A stretch of 64,000 nucleotides of DNA from Citrus sinensis (Eukaryota > Streptophyta > Magnoliopsida > Sapindales > Rutaceae). This document shows positions 1-11,248 of the stretch, piece by piece. The position numbers were made by a program, and so were the translations under genes. Under the pieces are notes generated by a model. It saw only the letters and a list, made by a program, of their open reading frames with translations. It had not been told where the DNA came from and did no database searches. The DNA is taken from assembly GCF_022201045.2 (NCBI RefSeq), contig NC_068558.1, positions 6,167,501 to 6,231,500 on the forward strand. The letters run 5' to 3'. Numbering within the stretch: position 1 is the first letter of the stretch; the number at the start of each line of letters is the position of its first letter.

Positions 1-2359
1 ACAGTTGTCGTAATTTGTTTCTTGTGGCCATTCTTCATGAAGGTGGGCAAAGGAAACTCTCAGTTGCCACCAGGGCCCCGTGGCCTGCCCCTCGTCGGCT
101 ACCTCCCATTCCTCGGGCGAAACCTTCATCGCATTTTCATGGATTTGGCCATTGTTTATGGTCCAATCTATAAGCTTTGGATTCGAAGTAAATTGTACAT
201 CATTATCAGCTCTCCAACGCTAGTAAAAGAGGTGGTACGTGACCATGACAGAAAATTTGCCAACCGCAATCCAACTATCACAGCTTCTGCTTTAACTTAT
301 GGAGCAAGTGACATTGTGTTCGCATCATATGGGTCTAAGTGGCAGATCCGACGCAAACTATTCGTACACGAGGTGTTAAGTAAAGCAAATCTTGATGCAG
401 TTTATGCTTTCCGGAGAGATAAGATGCGGAAGATTATTCGAGAGATATATAACAAGGATAGCAAGGCCATCGATATTGGAGATATTGCATATGTAACGAT
501 GATCAACATGGTTTCTAGCATGTTATGGGGTGGCACGACTCAAGGTGACAAGGGGACAAGTCTCGCCGCCGAGTTTCGGGTAGAAGTGTCACAAGCCCTT
601 CAATTACTGGCAAGACCTAATGTTTCGGATTTCTTTCCTATGTTAGTCAGGTTCGATTTACAAGGAGTTGAAAGAGATTTGAAGAACGTATTACAATCGA
701 TCGAACGAATCTTTGATTTTGTAATTGATCAACGACAACGTATGAAAAATGATGATACTAATCTAGTTGGAGCAAACAATGCCACCAGGAGCGACTTTCT
801 GCAGTTTCTTTTTGGAGTATAAAGAGCCAAACACTGGAAGATCGATTTCTCTTTCACAAATTAATGCCATTTTTATGGTAATATTTCTTTCCTATTGCAA
901 CATTTTTTTTTCCAAAAAAATTCCTGAAGAGTTCTTTTTTTTTAAAAAAAAGAAAAGAAAAGAAAAGATTAGAAGGTTTTACGGTACATAAGAAACAAGA
1001 ATTTGAGTTTTGTCGATGTGTGTTTACATATCTTTGGGTTTCAATTTTTTTTTTAAGGTACTTTAGTCTGTCAAAATTTTATCTTTGGTTGAATGACATT
1101 TAGGTCTTAATTTTTCTCACTTTAAACTATATTGGTCCCTAATTTTATTTCAATTAGTCATTACATTCCTGAATGATGAATGTAATTTTTATATTCAAAC
1201 TTTATATGTGAATGATGAATGTGGTATTTTTACATATAAAAAATTTCTTAAATTTTGACAAATACGTCATATATAGACTAGCAACAAGGATATAATAGTA
1301 AGAGAAGCCTAAAATTATATTTCTACTCTTACAATTTGATGTAATTAGAGTGTCAATTAGGTTTATTGATAAAAAATTCTATTTTAATTTTTTTAGATTT
1401 GGCCATTTGGGGTTCAAACCCTATTCGCATGGGTGAGAAGAGAATTTGATTACCAATCATATTATGCTTTAAACAAAGAAAAATGTTAGGAATGTAATGG
1501 GTAGCTTGAAAAAAGAAATGAAGACCTATATGATAAATGTGAGAATCATTAAGTACCCAAGTGTTATTCTCCCTTAGTCATAACTCATAAATTTTAGATT
1601 CTAACTATTACTTAAAAAATCCCTCCATAACATTTTATTTTAAAAACCCAGTGGAAAATTAAAAGGAACTGCTAAGTATACTTGGGGACTGTTTAATAGG
1701 GCTTTGATTTTGTTGAGTGATGATAATAATTTGCCAGCCCAATTGGACATGGTGATTGGTGGTACCAACACAACATCATCTGTGGTGGAGTGGACGATGT
1801 CTGAATTGATGCTCCATCAAGATGTAATCACAAAACTCCAAGAAGAATTAGCAGAAGTTGTGGGTATTAACAACACTGTTGAAGAATTCCACATTCAAAA
1901 ATTGCAATATCTGCAAGCAATTGTTAAGGAGGCATTAAGATTGCACCCACCAGCTCCATTATTAATACCCCGTTGGACGACTCAAGATTGCAATGTGGGT
2001 GGTTATGAATACCCAAAAACGCTAAGGTCTTTCTGAATGTTTGGGCTATGCACAGAGACCCCAAATTCTGGGACAATCCCTCAGAATTTCGACCTAATAG
2101 ATTCTTAAGTGAAGATACTAAACTAAATTACTTTCACTTTCTTCCATTTGGCTCGGGTAAGAGAATTTGTGCTGGACTTCCGCTAGCCGAGAGGATGTTA
2201 ATGTATGTGTTGGCTACATTTGTGCATATGTTCAACTGGAAATTGCCAGATGGAACCAAGCCAGATACCTTAGAAAAATTTGGAATTGTTCTGGAGAAAG
2301 CAACTCCGCTAGTTGCTATTCCAACAGCTAGATTACCCAACTTAGAGCTCTACTCCTAG
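1..2359 (+). pseudogene. CYP706-like cytochrome P450 relic, 5' end outside window
   Basis: P450s of this type are ER-anchored haem monooxygenases. The reading frame is open from base 1, so the start lies upstream. A hydrophobic stretch leads into the proline-rich hinge PPGPRGLPLVGYLPFL. Later come the I-helix motif GGTNTT (DMVIGGTNTTSS), the ExxR motif EALR, the FRPNRF motif and the haem loop FGSGKRICAG, whose Cys is present; the frame ends at 2359. Family members run about 500 residues and this copy would be about that long. Two frame breaks are visible. One extra T sits in the T-run at 809-813 and one A is missing from the A-run at 2015-2019. Exon 1 appears to end at ATG 875-877 before a GT at 878. 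No AG directly precedes the GAC codon at 1746 that should open exon 2, so the acceptor also looks damaged. The intron (about 878-1745) holds MITE-like DNA. Resemblance to CYP706 is from memory of the family and substrate is unknown. Homopolymer sequencing error is the alternative for the two indels. Confidence 0.82.
1100..1580. mobile_element. Probable long-TIR MITE remnant inside the P450 intron
   Basis: This AT-rich intron stretch shares order and wording with the element at 30093-30440: a block around 1160-1180 (tcattacattc), and an end near 1560-1578 that contains aagtgttattctccc. The left end is less clear, so boundaries are approximate. No coding capacity is seen. It is called a MITE only because of likeness to the better-defined copy. 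Confidence 0.35.
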
Positions 2360-2383
2360 ATTTTAATTAAGAAAAAAAGGAGC

Positions 2384-2662
2384 TTAACTCCTAGATTTGC
2401 AAAGGCAGAATGTCATAGTTAGTCCCTCTTCACAGTTATTTTTACCATTTTAGTATTTAATAGCTTTTTAATGCTATTAAAATGGTAAAAATAATTTCTA
2501 AAAAAGAACTAAAATTGTCATTCTTCCGTTTACAAATTATTTGTGTGAACGCTTTGTGATATATATATCTAATATAACTTTTTTTTAAACTTACATATTT
2601 ATTTTGGTGGTATACATGATGAACTAAAATTTTATTTAATTATATTAAATAAAATGATTCAT
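2384..2662. repeat. First copy of a ~279-bp tandem duplication
   Basis: The block beginning ttaactcctagatttgc at 2384 recurs at 2663, giving a 279-bp period. The second copy runs 2663-2694 and, after the LINE insertion, continues at 8588. Within it a stretch reading atttttaccatttta recurs in inverted form about 40 bp later (2439-2494), so the unit can fold into a hairpin. It lies directly 3' of the P450 relic. Confidence 0.85.
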
Positions 2663-2739
2663 TTAACTCCTAGATTTGCAAAGGCAGAATGTCAGTTTTT
2701 TTTTTTTTTTTTTTTAAAGGAAGTAAACCTATCCATTGA

Positions 2740-5700
2740 TTAACATGAAATCAGGTACAAGATATCTGCTAGAAATTCATCCAGCCACATTACAGATTCC
2801 TTCTTTTGCAAAGCCAACTTAGCTAAGGAGTGAGCTATGCCATTACATAATCTAGGAATGTGCTGAGCTTTAAAATTTTGGAAATCATTCTTTTTTTCCA
2901 GAATTTCAAAGATCACCCAAACAATTTCTGACATGCTGCTAATTCTGTTATTTACAAGCTCAACTAATTCATGGGAATCCGATTCTATCAGTATAGATTT
3001 TCCTCCAGCTCTAGCAGCAACCTGCATTCCCCAGTCCATGGCTGCTGCTTCTGCCATTGATACATTTCCAAAAAATCTACTTGGCTTTATAGCAGCCGCT
3101 ATGCAGTTGCTCTTCTAGTCTCTAACCGCTGCCCCCAAACCAGCTACCTGTCTTTTTTCATCCACTGCTGCATCAACATTAACTTTCAGCCAGCCTTCTG
3201 GGGGAGGACACCATTGGTTTGCCTTATCATCCTATTTTCTTGCTTGGAAGTTTTCGAGAGGTTTTCTGGAGTTTCTGAAAGCTTCCACTATTGACTCAGC
3301 CCTTGCCATCAGACTTATTGGGTCATCTTTTCTCCCCTCAAACAACCACTTGTTTCTTGCAGTCCAGATTACCCATAAAAGTGCTGCAACAGTCTCCATC
3401 TTGCTGATATGCTGCTTTTTTGTCAGACCTTGTAACATCTCACTTATATCATGAGATTTACTCTCTACCAGCATCTCTGGGAATTGAGAGCTTCTCCAGA
3501 TTTTCTTAGCCATTTTACAACCCAGCAGAGCATGAGATATAGTTTCCACATTGCTGCTGTAAATTTGGCATATTGGCTCCTGCACTACTCTCATCTTCCA
3601 AAGATTTTCCGATGCAGGGAGTATGTTATTGATAGCTCGCCATAAGAAAATCTTTATCTTTTCAGGCACGACCAGCTTCCACAGGGCACCCCAAAGGTCT
3701 GAATTCTGAGATGAGCAGCAAGGTTGATCTGGAAATTTTAGTCTCATCGCCACTTGGTAACCACTTTTCACAGAATACTTCCCTCTTCTGTCATAATGCC
3801 AAATGAGCTGGTCCTCTTTTGGTCTTTTAGGGAGGGGAATTTTTAGAATGGCTTCCGCATCCTCCCTTGCGAAAGAGTCGTGGATCAGCCTCTCCCTCCA
3901 TTTTTGCTGACCATCAATTAACCCTGCCACTGTAGATTCTACCCTTATTGCTGGAGCTGATACAGGCCTGAAAGTTGAAGGTCTGGGCAGCCAATTGCTT
4001 GAATACACCTTAACTTTTTGGCCATTCCCAACTCTCCATCTAGCTCCATTTTGAATCACTTGCCTCCCCCACAGGATACTCCTCCAAATAAACGAAGGCT
4101 TTGACCCCAGCCCTGCCTCCGTGAAGTCCACATGCTTGAAGTATCTATCTTTCATGACTCTAGACACCAGGGAGTTTGGATTATGGATGATTCTCCACCC
4201 TTGCTTAGCCACAAGAGCTTGGTTGAAACTTGATAGGTCTCAGAACCCCATGCCTCCCCTTATCTTTGCTTTGCTCAGCTTCTCCCAACTCCTCCAGTGA
4301 ATGCCCTTCTTTTTTCCATCTGTTCCCCACCAGAACTTAGCCACTTCCTTTTGGATCTCATCACACAGTCCCAAAAGAATTTTGAACACACTCATAGCGA
4401 ATGTTGGGACTGCTTGTGCAACAGCCTTAATGAGCACCTCTTTGCCTCCACTCAAGAAAAACTTGTGCTGCCAGCCCTGAATTTTATTTAACACTCTGAG
4501 CTTTACATCATTGAAAAAACTTTTGGACTTCCTTCTTACCATGGACAACAAGCCTATATATTTTTCATGGCGAGAAACCACCTGCAGCTGAAAAATGTCC
4601 TTTATAGCAGTAGCCCGATCCTCCTCTGTGTTTTGGCTAAAGAACATTGATGATTTTTGGTAGTTAAAAATCTGCCCCAAAGCTCTACTGTAGCACTCAA
4701 AAACAACCTTGAGATGAGAGCAATCCTCTACCGCTGCTCTGACAAAAACTAAGCTATCATCGGCAAATAACAAGTGGGAGACTGAGACCTCTTTTCCAAA
4801 ACGAAGCCCCTAGATAAGCTTTTGCTGCTCCGCCTGAGCAAGCAAATTTGAAAACACCTCTGCGCATATAATGAACAGATAAGGGGAGAGTGGGCACCCC
4901 TGCCTTAGCCCTCTTTAAGGCTTGATCATTCCTGAAACTGCTCCATTTATCACAATAGAAAAAGAGGTTGTGCTGATACAATTCAAAACCAAATCCACCA
5001 AATTACTAGAGAAACCTAGCTTCAACATGGTGTGCTTTAAAAAACTCCACTCCACTCTATCGTAGGCCTTGCTTAAGTCTAACTTAAGAGCTACCAGCCC
5101 ATGTTTTTTCCCTTTGCTATGTCTAATCTTATGCAAGCACTCGTATCCCACTATGATATTATCGGTGATCAACCTATTAGGGATGAAAGCACTTTGAGAT
5201 AGGGAAATTACATAGTTAAGCATATCTTTTAGACTATTTGCAATTGTTTTAGCTATGACTCTATAAATAACATTGCAAAGGCTTATCGGCCTGAAATCCG
5301 TTACACTCTCAGGCTTTTGAATCTTTGGAATCAAGACAATATGAGTGTGATTTAGCGGGGAGATTATACCTTTATCATTCAAGATGTAGAGGCTGGTGGA
5401 GATAACACTTGACTTTACTAATTTCCAATGCTTCTGAAAAAAAGCTGCAGGCAAGCCATCAGGTCCGGGAGCTTTTGTTGGGCACATCTGAGCAAGAGCC
5501 GCTGTCACTTCTTCTTCTGTAAAAGGCCTATCTAACTGTTCATTCATCTCTGCACTCACCCGCGGCTTTAGGCATTCCAGAGCTGCTTCAATTTGTACCT
5601 CTGTTGGGTTTGAAGATGTAAACAACTTTGCAAAGTATTCATGGAATTCCTTTTCAATCTCGTCTTTGTCGTCAGTCCAGCCCTCCTCTTGGTTTAAAAT

Positions 5701-6851
5701 GCCCCCAATCCAGTTCTTTTTTTTCCGCGACGAAGCTTTGAGGTGAAAATATTTCGTGTTTTTGTCCCCTTCTTTAAGCCAATCGGCCCGGGATCTTTGC
5801 TTCTAGTAAACCTCTTCATCTAGCAGCAGCCTTTTAATATGATCTTTAGTGCTTTTGAATTCATTCGCTTCTTCAAAATGCTGATAATTGAGCTTCATAT
5901 CACCGAGCTTTTTCTTTAGTCTCTTTAGCTTTTCCTTTCTATTGTTGAATTCTTTCTTGCTCCATACCAGCAGCCTTCCCATTGAGCAATTGGTTGCCTT
6001 CTGAAAAGATTGCACAAGATCCCCATCGAACCGGCTGCCCCCTTGCCTCAATTCTTCATCCACAATACGCCTACATTCTTCATAATGGCCCCACATATCT
6101 TCATAGTGAATCCTTGGCTTCCGTTTTCTTTTAAGGCACAAGAACCTTTTTTGGTCTTGCATTTCCAGCATGATAGGGCTATGATCGGAACCCCAAGAGA
6201 TTAAATTTGAAACCATCAAATCAAAAGAACTGCTCCTCCAGCCCTCACTCCCTAGAAATCTATCAAGCCTTTCTTCAACATAATGCGGCCCAAACCTCCT
6301 ATTCGACCAGGTAAAAGGGTATCCCCTGCACCCTAAGTCCATCAGCTTACAATCATTTACAGCCTCTCAAAACTTTGTTATCATATTCAAGTTTCTTTCT
6401 CTACCCCCTAGCTTCTCTTTTAAATTCAGAATTTCACTGAAATCCCCGAAGCAAAGCCATGGAAGAGTGAACAAACCTGCCAACCTCCTTAAAAGTGTCC
6501 ATGTGTGTCGTTTTTGGCTGTTCTCCGGGTGCCCATACACCCCAGTACATCTCCATTTCATCCCCTCTGCTCCTTGAACTATGGCGTCTATGTGGTGATT
6601 ACTGTATGAGGCAATAGCTACATTCACGTCGCTGCTCTATAACAGTGCTAGACCGCCTCTCATACCATTCCTACTTACATTAAAACAATTATCGAAACCC
6701 AACACTTTACTCTATCCGTCATTTGCCTAGGCTTTATTCTTGTTTTGCAAACAAAAAGAATTTGCGGCTTGTGCTCTTGGAGAATCTCCCTTAATGCAAG
6801 AAACGTCCGAGTATTCCCCAAACCTCGGACGTTCCAACTTATTATTTTCAT
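2740..6851 (-). pseudogene. LINE ORF2: endonuclease, reverse transcriptase and RNase H, broken
   Basis: This is the catalytic polyprotein of the L1 element, made of endonuclease (6851 to about 6100), reverse transcriptase (about 5600-4600), zinc-binding RVT region (about 4200-3300) and RNase H-like end (3190-2740). Visible motifs are ISWNVRGLGN at the start, GDFSEIL and SDHSPI in the endonuclease, DLSKAYDRVEW and LFADDSLVF in the reverse transcriptase, and KVNVDAA, AEAAAM and IESDSHE in RNase H. Eight premature stops lie at 6637, 6367, 5803, 4915, 4810, 4240, 3232 and 3115 (lowest base of each codon), all in one frame over 3.9 kb. There is a single frame change, around 6700-6730. The endonuclease glutamate of the usual CETK-like motif reads CKT. 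The protein cannot be made. Ordinary length for the family is about 1,300-1,400 codons, and this has about 1,370. Confidence 0.93.
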
Positions 6852-6983
6852 TGCTGTCGGCGGGGCTGGATTCCAGCCTCCACCGATATCTTAATTCCCG
6901 TCTTTCTTCCTGCTTCTGCTACTTCTATAGTTGTTTCTTCCCAACTCAGCTTGAGCTTTGCTGAAAGGGATCCCTTCATAACT

Positions 6984-8336
6984 CTACTTAATGTGTTCGT
7001 GCTTGGGCTTGAGAGCTTTAACTTCTTTTGTTGGGCTAAAAGCTATCTTTTCACAATTGGCCCTCTTAGCATTTTTCAGAACGGCTTTGGAGTTTCTCGA
7101 GTCTTGAGCCCTTCGGGCCTGGTTTTTCCATCTTCTCCATTTAGCTTTGGGCTTCTTTAGAAAAGACCCATTATCCACTACCTCTTCAACTAAACTCATT
7201 TGGGTTGATGCAAGTTGGTGTGTTTCTCGGCCCGTTTGAGAATTTTGGTTCCCTTCCTTTCCCTCCACATTTTTATTTCCACTCATAATTCCCGCCATTT
7301 GACCCATATTTTCAGGCTTTTCTCCCAACACAGCTGCAACAAGCTGATTTTCCCTACTGATTTGATCTCGTCTCGATTGTGTCCCTTGAGGCATTAATGA
7401 GTTGTCAGTTTCCGCTTCAATGTGTCTTAATCTCATTAAATTATTGTTGGCTGCATCTTTGTCTTGCCCTGCCCCTGCCCCGTTTGCTTCTGTCGGGTTT
7501 GGATGTTGGTGGTGGTGGGTCTCTGTGTTTTCCGAGCTTTCTGATCTTCGATACTCCCTTCTATCCTTGTCTTTGCTCTTCTGGAACCTCATACGATCAG
7601 CTAACGGGACTGCCTTTAACCATGCTCCATATGCCAAACTCTCTTTTGGTTGGCCCTTGTACTGTGCACACTCTCTAAACTGATGCCCGATATGGCTGCA
7701 ACAAAAACAGTAATCTGGCAACTTCTCATAAACCACACCTACCACTATCTCTTCTCCATTTTCTTGTTGGATTCTAAGGACCTTTTTCAGCCTTTTTGTG
7801 ATGTCTATTGAGATTCTGACAAGTATATATTCTCCAAAACAATCTCCTGTTTCATCAGTGGCTACATCTTCCACTCTCCCAATCTTTGAGCCCATTTCTC
7901 GTATTGTATTAATTTGCATACACATCAGAGGCACATTGTGTAGTTGAACCCAAAAAGAGACATGTGAGAAAGGTTGGTCTGCGACATTTCCTATCCCTTT
8001 GGGTTCCTCCAGAACAATGAGGGCTCGATCGAAGTGCCACGGCCCTCCCATTAGCACTCTCCTTTTATCTTCTTCTGAATAGAACTTGAACATGAAGATT
8101 TTGTGTCGCAAGCTTTCTACCTTAATCATACCCACTGGACGCCATGCTTGTTGAAGAGCAGCTTTGACTCCTTCATAGCTGATTCCTCTCGTGGAAAGGA
8201 TTTTCCCCACCAGGCAACCTGCTGCTATTTTTTCCCCTTTTGCCTTCATACTACCCCCAAATATGACTTTGTCCTCCTCTTCTTCCTCCAATGTTATCGC
8301 ACTGCATTTTCTAATTAATTCTTCCGTTTCCATCAT
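6984..8336 (-). CDS. LINE ORF1, gag-like DUF4283 / zinc-knuckle protein
   Basis: An open frame of 450 codons with an ATG at 8336, the first ORF of the L1 element. In plant L1 elements this protein binds the element RNA. The N-terminal two thirds match the DUF4283 style (GGPWHFDRALIVLEE, then the phrase PFSHVSFWVQLHNVP). A CCHC zinc knuckle of the form C-x2-C-x4-H-x4-C follows (CFCCSHIGHQFREC). The C-terminal part is basic and low in complexity. Unlike ORF2, this frame has no premature stop. The partner ORF2 starts 132 bp downstream and is broken, so this frame is a survivor of a dead element and not a host gene. Confidence 0.88.
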   Translation of the reverse strand: MMETEELIRKCSAITLEEEEEDKVIFGGSMKAKGEKIAAGCLVGKILSTRGISYEGVKAALQQAWRPVGMIKVESLRHKIFMFKFYSEEDKRRVLMGGPWHFDRALIVLEEPKGIGNVADQPFSHVSFWVQLHNVPLMCMQINTIREMGSKIGRVEDVATDETGDCFGEYILVRISIDITKRLKKVLRIQQENGEEIVVGVVYEKLPDYCFCCSHIGHQFRECAQYKGQPKESLAYGAWLKAVPLADRMRFQKSKDKDRREYRRSESSENTETHHHQHPNPTEANGAGAGQDKDAANNNLMRLRHIEAETDNSLMPQGTQSRRDQISRENQLVAAVLGEKPENMGQMAGIMSGNKNVEGKEGNQNSQTGRETHQLASTQMSLVEEVVDNGSFLKKPKAKWRRWKNQARRAQDSRNSKAVLKNAKRANCEKIAFSPTKEVKALKPKHEHIK

Positions 8337-8587
8337 TTTAAAACAAACCCCCTTACTTTAAAGAAGAGTACAAAGATCTCCTCAACCTCCCCTTTTGACT
8401 TCCTTCTTACAAACTCAAGAAAAAGGTTTATAAAGATCAATGAAAACGAAAAAGAAACAGAACTATAATGACGCTCACCTACTGAGCACATTTCCGGATT
8501 CCACAAATCCGATCCTAGCTCCCATTTGGTGTTTTCTCGTCAAAGAGAAAAAGCACACAAAGAGATATCTGGGTTTCCAGAATGTCA

Positions 8588-8805
8588 TAGTTAGTCCCTC
8601 TTCACAATTATTTTTACCATTTTAGTATTTAATAGCTTTTTAATGCTATTAAAATGGTAAAAATAATTTCTAAAAAAGAACTAAAACTGTCATTCTTCCG
8701 TTTACAAATTACTTGTGTGAATGCTTTGTTATATATGTATCTAATATAACTTTTTTTTTACTTACATATTTATTTTGGTGGTATACATGATGACCTATGT
8801 ACTAA
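8588..8805. repeat. Second copy of the 279-bp duplication, right of the LINE
   Basis: Bases 8588-8805 repeat 2415-2630 with only a handful of differences by eye (roughly 3 percent). This is the part of the second duplicate left on the far side of the LINE. The hairpin-forming stretch of the first copy is present here at about 8610-8665. Confidence 0.85.
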
Positions 8806-8898
8806 ATAATTGTATATATCTAATATAACTTTTTTTTTACTTACATATTTATTTTGGTGGTATACATGATGACCTATGTACTAAATAATTGCAAAATG
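8741..8898. repeat. 79-bp tandem duplication, two copies
   Basis: Units 8741-8819 and 8820-8898 both begin ctaatataac and are nearly identical. The duplication is nested in the end of the larger 279-bp repeat and is absent from the first copy of that repeat, so it arose later. The DNA from 8899 to 9336 holds no gene or repeat that I can see. Confidence 0.9.
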
Positions 8899-9336
8899 AG
8901 TTAAACTGATTATTCAGGCTAAATCATTCAAATCATTTTCAAGTTAGTTTCGTTTACATATTTATTCAAGTTATCGTCATTTTCCTTAACTACTAGGTTA
9001 TATAGCCTACATGGAGGACATGTGTAGTACTAAGCATCTTAGAGCGAAGTAAATAGTGCATTTTTTTTTTAAATCTAAAAATGGCATCAAGGTGGATTTA
9101 GCTCCAATTTTTCACTTCCACCTTACTATGAGGTTAAAGCACACGAGTATTGTGTCGTTTTTTATTTTTATTTTTATTCTGGTTTTATCGTTTTCAATAG
9201 ACATTGCAGTAACTTAGATGTGTGCATCCAAGTTTCAAGTTTTCTCAAGTCTCAAGTTTTCGCATAGCCTACTATTACTAGATCAAGAAATGGGTTTAAT
9301 CTATTGTTACTTAGAGAAGGACAAAACAAAGAAAAC

Positions 9337-9996
9337 TGTTTGAGGGAAATACTTCGGTGAGACCAGACGTGATGAGCATATGTTTGGTGGCAGAATTCTG
9401 CGAGCAGGTGTCTCCTGTAAGAGCCAGGTAGCAAGGGAACAGGAGCAGGAATATTCTGCTCGTCCACGAATATGCCATTCGCGAGGCGGAACCCTTGCTA
9501 GAGGCATAGGGTCACTCCCGCTAGGGTTCGAGGCGAGGAGACCCGGTCAACGGCAGTTGACGAGACGTGCCTTCATATCCGAGAATCAAGGCACGAGGTC
9601 CATCTCCATTCGCCCATCATAAAGATAATGGGACATCCACATCCGAGCGTGGGGAGAACAACGGGCGTAAACTGCGGAAGACCGGAACTCAGAGGAAGCC
9701 TATAAAAAGGTAGCCAACGAAGGTAAAAGAGTTAGATTTTTTGCTATTTGAACTAAGAAAAGAGAGAAAACAACCTAACAGCCATAAGATTTGTGGCAAG
9801 CGTTCCCCGAACCTTCATATCTGACTTGAGCGTCGGAGGGTTTGCGCTGGGAAAACAACCGGCGTACTCTGACCTGTCTGTGTGCGCAGAAACCTCTGGA
9901 GAAGAAGCTTTACGAGGAGAGATCCTGGTCGTGGTGAAGTTGATCGAGCAGAGACCCTGGTCGTAGAACGAGGATAACCAGAATCTCGCATCAACA
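9337..9996 (+). mobile_element. Solo LTR of a plant LTR retrotransposon (fossil)
   Basis: A 660-bp LTR beginning TGTTTGAGGG and ending CATCAACA, so it has TG...CA ends with a short TGTT/AACA inversion. It is flanked by an exact 5-bp target duplication AAAAC at 9332-9336 and 9997-10001. A TATA-like box (tataaaaagg) lies at 9701-9710. Downstream, at 9821-9840, is the motif ctgacttgagcgtcggaggg, which is common in the R-U5 part of plant LTRs. No internal region or second LTR is attached, so this is what LTR-LTR recombination leaves behind. Family is probably Ty3/gypsy but not certain. Clean ends and duplication suggest a fairly young insertion; no LTR pair is available for dating. Confidence 0.85.
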
Positions 9997-10001
9997 AAAA
10001 C

Positions 10002-11248
10002 AAAAGCGGGTGGGTGACCAGTGGGTACTTTTTTCCCCTTTTTACTTCTTTTTCTTCTTTTTAAGAGATTTGAAATTTGACAAAGGGGTTCCCCAATAAT
10101 CTTCATGCATGAAACTTCTCCTTACATCACCCTTCACCACCAAACCATAAACACTCTTACTATTGTTGGTAACATGTTGTTTGCCCCAAACCTTTCAAGG
10201 AGTTGCTTAATAATGTCCTGTCATCAGTGTCATGTATCCTTTTTAGTGCGATTTACCCTTTTAATTATCTATAGGGAGGTCATCGTTATGGCCAGTGGCC
10301 ACTGTGTACAAAGCAATGTAGTTAGTGATTTTGTACTTGTAAGACTATAATTAAAAGAAAAAGAAATAAGCAATATGATAAAAATGACAGTACACCAACT
10401 CCCAATGCCAGAAAAAAATGAGCTCCCAGTCATCTTCATATGCACTATTCAGTAATTAGATAATAATGAAATGAAAATTATTACAGCACCCCAGAAGGTA
10501 TCATAACCTGCGAATCAAACTTCTTCTTTTACTATCCTGTGGGGACGGCGACATCTTTTTTTTTTTTTTGGTCACTTTCGATGCCTATACTGTCGCGCAC
10601 ATCCTAATTAATTATTAGGTTGGTTTTGTTTTTCACATCGATTCCAAGCCCTTTGTGCGGAGAGTCACATGAGATTGGCGTTATCGAGTAATCAGTTTGT
10701 GTAGAGTTTAATAATCTTTATTATTTGATGGCCCTCGAGATTGCCGCTGCCAAAGCACTAAAAAATGTTTCGATAGCCTTTGTTTACTGAGGTCTGAGAG
10801 GGACTATCAAGACCCCAGTTGATGAGCTTAATTAGTTTTAGCTTTTCTCGACATCCTATGGAAAAGATATTTGAATCAGAGGCTAACTAAATTCCAAAAA
10901 GATGATTTGGAGATCACCATTTCGACGTGCAGGTTCTTAGTGATCAAATTGAAATTTTTAGGTCTGCCAGCATGGATAAGAAGCAAAACAAATAAGCTAC
11001 AGTATAACCAAGTAAAATTTCCAAAAAGTCGATTCCGTCAAAGAGTAGGTTTTCAGTACAGAGCATAGATAAGAAGCAAAACTAACAAGCTACAATAGAA
11101 CCAACTGTAGTGTCCCTGATATTTTGATTTTATTGGTGATAGTCACCGATATGTGTTGAGACACTATATGTGTACGTGGGCAAAGTTTTCTATTCCGTCG
11201 TTACCCACCAATTACGCAAGTTCTACAACAGAGACAGAGAATTGGGTT
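10002..11248. other. Intergenic DNA with a 41-bp direct repeat
   Basis: I see no gene here. It lies 3' of the amine oxidase and probably includes its 3' UTR on the right. A ~41-bp sequence starting gcatggataagaagcaaaac at 10970 recurs with a few changes at 11063, 93 bp on. Confidence 0.6.

Larger units (their letters stand above)
2695..8577 (-). mobile_element. L1-type LINE, full length in layout but inactive
   Basis: A non-LTR retrotransposon on the minus strand, about 5.88 kb. Its 3' end is marked by a poly(A) tail, seen as a T-run at 2696-2715. It is bounded by the 10-bp target duplication CAGAATGTCA at 2685-2694 and 8578-8587. Going 5' to 3' on the minus strand it has a short leader (8577-8337), ORF1 (8336-6984), a 132-bp spacer and ORF2 (from 6851 to 2740), followed by a very short 3' UTR and the tail. 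ORF2 has endonuclease, reverse transcriptase, zinc-binding RVT and RNase H-like regions, the usual plant L1 plan. Both ends and the target duplication survive, so the insertion was not 5' truncated. It landed in the second copy of a local 279-bp duplication. Confidence 0.95.

Noticed and set aside
6740-8318. Several plus-strand frames opposite the LINE
   Set aside because: They are antisense shadows of ORF1 and the spacer, with no domains.
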